In this document: positions 59,166 to 64,000 of the stretch, piece by piece
Numbering within the stretch: position 1 is the stretch's first letter
How the letters are laid out: the number at the start of each line of letters is the position of its first letter
Source of the DNA: Aselliscus stoliczkanus
Taxonomy: Eukaryota > Chordata > Mammalia > Chiroptera > Hipposideridae
Length of the DNA: 64,000 nt
Reading direction: 5' to 3'
Assembly: GCA_033961575.1 (NCBI GenBank)
Contig: CM066728.1
Span: 179,729,678 to 179,793,677, forward strand
Notes under the pieces: generated by a model
What the model was told of the DNA's origin: nothing
The model's input: only the letters and a program-made list of their open reading frames with translations
Databases searched by the model: none
Program-made: the position numbers and the translations under genes

Positions 59166-59913
59166 CTAAAGAACAAAATAAACAAGCAAAACAGAAACAC
59201 TCATAGATGCAAAGAACATTTTGATGGTTACCAGATGGGAGGGCAGTTGAGGGAGTGGGTAAAAAATGGGAAGCGACTAAGAAGTACAAATTAGTTGTTA
59301 TATAGTAGTCATGGGGATGTAGGGAGTAACACAAGGAATATAGTCAATAATATTGTAATAACTATGTTTGGTGTCAGATGGGTATTAGATTTATAGGGGT
59401 GATAGATGGGAGGGGAGTTGGGGACAGGGTGAAAAAGGGGAAGGGATTAAGAAGTACAAATTGGTTGTTACACAGTAGTCATAGGGATGTAAAGTAAAGC
59501 ATAGGGAATTTAGTCAATAATATGGTAATAACTATGTATAGTGCCAGGTAGGTACTAGGTTAGTCAGGGGGGTCCCCTCTTAAATTATATAAATGTCTAA
59601 CCACTACACTATACACCTGAAATTAATATAAAATAACATTGAATGTCAACTCCAATTGAACAATTTTAAAAGGCAGGGGAGAAAGGTGAAGGGGAATCTA
59701 TAAAACAAATAAAGTCATGGGTATGTAATGTACAGCATGGGGAACATAGCCAATGATATTGTGATAGCATTGTATGGTGTCAGATGGTTGCTTGAATTAT
59801 CCCTTGTTTAGGTATATAAATGTTGAACAACTATGGTATACACCTAAAACTGATATAACGTTATATGTTAGCTATATTTTTAAATTAAAATCTTTTAAAG
59901 AAGAGCTCCTAGA

Positions 59914-60123
59914 ACATTTAGCAGGAGTATCACATTTCTACTAGGCAAATGTCTCTTCTTCAAGGTGTTGAGATTTGGCTGTCTAAACCATTTTATCTAT
60001 CTCAACACTGATTAATTAAAAAGGATCTAAATTTCTGATATCATGAGTACTGTGTCCAAACTGGATTTATATACAGGTGCAATAAATGCTTTCCTGAATT
60101 TTGTATACATCAAAGTTTTAAAA
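59914..60123. other. Short unassigned spacer
   Basis: About 200 bases of AT-rich sequence between L1-F and SINE-C copy 6. Nothing recognised. Confidence 0.4.
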
Positions 60124-60131
60124 TGCAATAG

Positions 60132-60585
60132 TTTTTTTTTTTTTTAAAGATTTTATTGGGGAATTGGGGGAGGGGAACAGCATTGGGGAATCAGGGAAGG
60201 GGAACAGACAAGTTGCTGTCTTTTTGTTCTTCAGTCTAGTTGAGGAGGACGTTGCTTCACTGGCCCATATTGGTATCGTCATTGCATTCTTCCCGGATGA
60301 GGCAGATCGGTCGCCAGCCTCTGGATGTCGCTCACCGCGGCTATCTGCAGCTCACGCTGGCTGCCGACCACTCACGCTGGCTTCTGGCCACTCACTGTAG
60401 CCTATGGCAGCCCACTGCAGCAGGGGCTGCAGCCTACACCGTCGTCGGGGCTCACACAGCCCAGCTCCAGGTGGAGCTGTTTTAGCTGTAGAGGGCAGTG
60501 TCTCTGGCCCTCTTATGTGGGATCTGAAACGGGGCCGCTGGCATCCCAAAACCAGCTCTTAACCAATGCGCCACTCGGCTGGCCC
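60132..60585 (-). mobile_element. SINE-C copy 6 (454 bp)
   Basis: A target duplication, tgcaatag, lies at 60124-60131 and 60586-60593. T runs follow both, so it may extend. Body and head are complete on the minus strand; the B box is weakened (gtttcagatcc). Two internal units are present: 'ctcacgctggctgccgacca' and 'ctcacgctggcttctggcca'. Confidence 0.92.
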
Positions 60586-60721
60586 TGCAATAGTTTTTTT
60601 TTTAACATTGTCACAGGTTAGGAAATTTATATTGTAAGCATCAATTAAAATGAAAACTATAGTGTATTATTTTGTAAACCAAAGAGTTATTTTATAAGCA
60701 AAGAATCTCCACCTAATTTAT

Positions 60722-60835
60722 CTGAAAATTGTGTGAACTTGTTTAAGCTACCTCACATTTTGGGGGCCCAGTATCCTCATCTGTTAAATGATATATCTTT
60801 ACCTCATTTTAGATGTTACTCTAAGGTTACACCGA
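60722..60835 (+). mobile_element. MIR SINE fragment
   Basis: 'gaacttgtttaagctacctc', 'cccagtatcctcatctgtta' and 'aatgatatatctttacctca' follow the MIR core. Confidence 0.75.
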
Positions 60836-61857
60836 CTCTAGAACTTCATCTGTAGCACCTATAGACAGAAATTGCCCTTGTTAAAGCTCCACTCTGTAAG
60901 GAGCACTACTTATTCTGGAAAAATTCAGAGAGAGTCAATGCACCCAGTCTAGAAATTCATCTATAATGGTCTTTTTTTGCTTAGGACTTTATGGCAACAA
61001 CAATATGTATTAGTTTAGAATAGCTGGACCAAAGCTGTGAACTTTCTTTTTAAGGAATTTAATATTTATGAACAGTATTTCTAAAGAGGTTTATTTCCTC
61101 TACCACATTCTACAAATGCATGCTATTTAATGTTATTGCTATTTGATGATGATTGGAAGATGAATGGTTTCTCATTTTGTGTATACCATCCTGGGCTATA
61201 TATATCTGGGTTCCATGTTTTCATTATTCTGAACATGATTCTATAGCTTGGAAAGGAAACAATGAGTAAGCTTCGCCTGTGTTCAGATTTTAAAATTTGA
61301 AGTATTTTCATTGTGGAATCTGGGTTAGCCAGACTTTTGGTTGGAAGTGACTAAAATGCAACTCAAATGCCTACATATATAAGTACATATATACACATAT
61401 AAAGTTAACATATGAAAATGATGGAATGGACAGAGCTGTGGCCGGCCATACAGGATGATGGAAATTCTTTCAGGATTCTATTTTTCAATTCTCTTTCTTT
61501 CTGCATGTCAGCTTTATTCTTATGAGTGCTTCCATATGGCAGGGGGTATGGCCACGAGTGTCTCTGAGGACATAACCTTATAGCTCTTGGCAATAAAAGA
61601 GAAAAGAAACTCAAGAAGACTCTGGACTGGCTAAAATGCCAGGCTCATTCCTGACCCTTCACTGTGGCTAGGTGTATGAGGGATGGTGGATTGCATAGTC
61701 AGGATTGGGGGGCAGTGGGCACTCCTACCACAACAGGGGAGAACAGCTTTTCAAGGAAAGGGGAGCTGGGCAGGGCTCTGGGTAAATAAAAACAATAGAT
61801 GTTCACATGACAATTGTGATTGGTCCATGTGGATAATGATGAAGATGCTTTTATGTA
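60836..61857. other. Unassigned interval
   Basis: The 61310-61600 part ('gacttttggttggaagtgac' and 'tgcaactcaaatgcctac') may be an old interspersed repeat. No gene is supported. Confidence 0.35.
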
Positions 61858-61995
61858 TAGGGGATATTATAACTTATAAAACACTTTCTCATGCATCATG
61901 TCTATTGGTCCTCACAGAAACCATATGAAATTTGACTATTATCCTAATTTTACAGGTGAAGAAACAAGTTAGAATTAATTCTACAGCTAGCATGT
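61858..61995 (+). mobile_element. MIR-like fragment
   Basis: 'tgcatcatgtctattggtcc', 'tcacagaaaccatatgaaat' and 'aattttacaggtgaagaaacaag' follow the MIR middle part. Confidence 0.65.
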
Positions 61996-62685
61996 TCTGT
62001 AGTGGTAATTAAATACTTAATCAAGATTTAGGATAATTAAAATGTATTCTTCCAAACTTTAAGTGGACTTTTCACAATGTTCCTCTGTAAACAAATGTGG
62101 TTCCATTATGTTTTAATATTTCTGAAAATTTTTTTATATATAACAGTGTTTCTTTTATGTTCATTCCTGAGCAGATGGAAATGACTTGAAAGATTTACTC
62201 TTCCCTTCATTCCCTTTGTCAAAATTTGCTATTTTTTCTTTTACATTCCCCTGATTTCTTGATCTTTCTTGCTCATTGACGAAACCTAAAGTGACTGAGG
62301 AGCACACATCAACCAGCCCAATTTTTCTTCTTTTGTTCCATAACATCAATATAACTACTCCATTACAAACCCTTTTAAGCTATACACACCTCCCTTCCTT
62401 TATCATAATTGCCTTGAAAAAACCCAACCCAATTTAAATCTAATCACCTATTTACTTTATGTCAGCATAAAGCCAAACACTAGAGAGGGAGATAGCAAGA
62501 TGAAAGCCACAGTCTTTTTGTAACCTAATCTTGGAAATGACATTGCATCATTTCTGCTGTATTCTATTAGAAGAGGTCAATATATTCAGTTCATGGTCAA
62601 GGGGAGGAGATTGCACAAGAGCATGAATAGCAGGAAGCTAGGATCACTGGAGGACATCTTAGAGGCTGCCTACTACATCCCAATT
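61996..62685. other. Unassigned interval
   Basis: AT-rich. Nothing recognised. Confidence 0.4.
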
Positions 62686-62689
62686 GCCA

Positions 62690-63175
62690 GTAACCCACAT
62701 CTCACCAAGACCAGTGGGCAATTTTCTGCCCTCAGCTTACTTGACCTCTCAGTGTCATTTGATACAACTGATTACCTCTTCCTTAAAACATCCAGTCTCT
62801 AGGTTTATGAGACAGCATATTGATTTGGCTTTTCTCATTAATGACTGCTTCCCCTCTACTAACCTCTAAATATTGGAATGCCTGAAAGCTCTGTCATTGG
62901 ACTTTTTATCTTGATGTCTATATTCTTAGACGATCTCATCCTATTCCATAGCTTTTAATAGCAACTATATGCTGAAAGTCTCAAATCTGTGGCTCTTCAG
63001 TACCTTTCTCATAATCTCCAGAATCACACATCCAACTGCTTACTCAACATTTATTTCCACTTGAATGCCTGATAAGCATCCCAAACTTCACACATCTGAA
63101 AGAGGAATCATTTCTTTCTCCCAACTCTATCCTCCTTCCCATTATCTCCTACCCCAATATCTCCCACTGCTCAGA
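62690..63175 (+). mobile_element. L2 LINE ORF2 3' part
   Basis: 'gacctctcagtgtcatttga', 'taacctctaaatattggaat', 'gcctgaaagctctgtcattgg', 'gatctcatcctattccatag', 'catccaactgcttactcaac' and 'aagcatcccaaacttcacac' track the L2 ORF2 end in order. It is about 480 bases, decayed, with stops. Confidence 0.9.
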
Positions 63176-63334
63176 TAAAACACTCTTGATATCAGTTGGT
63201 CCTTGGCCTTGATGACAGTTGGTAAAACTGTCAAGGATTGGACTTTTGATCCTATTTAAATTTTAGAGACTAGTGGAGCATGAGCTTTGGATAGACATAA
63301 AACATTACTATAATAGCTACAGTTTACAATAATA

Positions 63335-63485
63335 CTACTGGATACCTGGCATCACTCTAGATGAATTAAAGTTATTTATTCTTTTAATTCTTCTAACAAT
63401 TATGAAAATAGATATTACTATGCTCATTTTGTAGGCAAGGAAACTGAGTCTTACAGGGTTTAAGGTTGTATTTGCTAAAGGTCTC
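63335..63485 (+). mobile_element. MIR SINE fragment
   Basis: 'ggatacctggcatcactcta', 'ctatgctcattttgtaggca' and 'aggaaactgagtcttacagg' with 'gtttaaggttgta' follow MIR. Confidence 0.85.
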
Positions 63486-63489
63486 ATTG

Positions 63490-63790
63490 TTGGTATCAGT
63501 TAGGATTAGGTTAGACTAAAAGTGATAGGAGCGCAATAGTAGTTAAAACAAGGCAAGTTTTCTTTTCCTCTCACAGGCCACATGGGGGGCTGGTACTGTG
63601 GCTTCATAACCATCAGACTTTGCTGTTCATGTTGCTTTTCTTCCTTCACACAAGGTTTTCATCTGATGATCTAAGATGATTGCTTTAGCATCAGCTTTCA
63701 TGACCACCTACATACCAGCAGGAAGAAGAAAAGAAAGGGAGAAGCGAAATACCACTTCTCTTAAAGACACATTTTTGAAGTTACAAACAC
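63490..63790. repeat. Old interspersed repeat, family not assigned
   Basis: 'cagttaggattaggttagac', 'gtagttaaaacaaggcaagttttc', 'tggtactgtggcttcataac' and 'catttttgaagttacaaaca' follow a common mammalian repeat pattern that I cannot name. Related landmarks occur at 20204-20515. Confidence 0.5.
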
Positions 63791-63797
63791 TATTTGT

Positions 63798-64000
63798 CTT
63801 AGTCTGTTCAGGTTGATAGCAAATTACCATAAACTGGGTGGCTTATAAACAACAGAAGTTTATTATTTAGAATTCCGGAGACAAGGAAGTCCAAGATCAA
63901 GGTGCCAATAGATTCTGTGTCTGTTGAGAGCCCTTTTCCTGGTTCATAGATAGTCATTTTCTTACTTTGTTCTCACAAGGAGAAGGAGTAAGGGAACTCT
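63798..64000 (-). mobile_element. MaLR (MLT1/MST-type) LTR, running off the window
   Basis: 'tgtcttagtctgttcaggtt', 'accataaactgggtggctta', 'aacaacagaagtttattatt' and 'gtccaagatcaaggtgccaa' follow the reverse complement of a MaLR LTR 3' half. It is a fossil and is truncated by the window end. Confidence 0.85.

Larger units (their letters stand above)
56042..59905 (+). mobile_element. L1-F: internally deleted L1 (half-L1-like), second copy
   Basis: Same order as L1-E: 5' UTR (attcaagatgatagagtaat, 56046 onward), ORF1 remnant (about 57660-58550), endonuclease start (about 58590-58850), junction at about 58851-58868, ORF2 end (to about 59165), and a 3' UTR with three units (starts 59307, 59477, 59713). 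A tentative 8-bp target duplication, ctcctaga, lies at 56034-56041 and 59906-59913. The flanks are unlike those of L1-E, so this is not a segmental duplicate. Confidence 0.9.

Noticed and set aside
33406..59905. L1-E and L1-F as a segmental duplication
   Set aside because: The sequences immediately outside both elements do not match each other, L1-F has a third 3' UTR unit and L1-E has a private SINE, so separate insertion of a common family fits better.
4635..60585. Recurrent direct repeats spaced across the window, considered as an array (CRISPR-like or satellite)
   Set aside because: Spacing is irregular, both orientations occur, and each unit has its own target duplication. They are dispersed SINEs.

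Overview
This is mammalian nuclear DNA with no gene that I can support. It is AT-rich and intron-free in appearance, and it is dominated by LINE-1 (L1), tRNA-derived SINEs and old fossils of L2, MIR, MaLR LTRs and DNA transposons. The SINEs have a tRNA-like head of the type ggctggccgagtggc...ggttcgga and, in the long form, a tail ending in an AATAAAATCTT-like signal. They resemble the Ves/Rhin SINE group of bats. Together with a crisp mariner-type MITE, this makes a bat the most likely source (inference; the family cannot be fixed without a search). No RNA gene, CRISPR array, operon or bacterial feature is present.

Layout. 1-9 kb: old MIR/L2 fossils, microsatellites, an 81-bp mariner MITE (2625-2705), a 641-bp composite SINE (3147-3787), long SINEs at 4635-5105 and 6737-7203, and a minus-strand MaLR-type LTR near 7.4 kb. 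9-16 kb: an old minus-strand L1 fragment and four more SINE or MIR pieces. 16.3-19.1 kb: L1-B (+), itself split by a SINE. 23.05-26.86 kb: L1-C (+), a 5'-truncated copy dropped into an older repeat with a 10-bp target duplication. 27-33 kb: mostly unassigned sequence. 33.4-37.2 kb: L1-E (+), an internally deleted L1. 37-44.8 kb: an old L1 3' end, a Tigger derivative, the truncated L1-G (-) and SINEs. 44.8-48.9 kb: unassigned. 49.3-55.7 kb: L1-D (-), near full length with an uninterrupted ORF1 and a broken ORF2. 56.0-59.9 kb: L1-F (+), which carries the same internal deletion as L1-E. 60-64 kb: a SINE, MIRs, an L2 fragment and a MaLR-type LTR running off the end.

The most interesting signal concerns L1 copies that look non-autonomous before they were copied. 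L1-C and L1-D are separate insertions in opposite orientation. They share two ORF2 frameshifts and an Asp-to-Asn change in the reverse-transcriptase catalytic box (YAND instead of F/YADD). L1-E and L1-F sit in unrelated flanks but share one internal deletion that removes most of the endonuclease and all of the reverse transcriptase. Both pairs suggest L1 lineages copied in trans by another element, comparable to the known half-L1 (HAL1) elements. SINE modularity (head-only, long and heterodimeric forms) is the second theme.

Limits: repeat names come from reading and remembered consensus shapes, not a database search. Edges without target duplications are approximate, and unrecognised intervals may hold unlisted old repeats or regulatory DNA.
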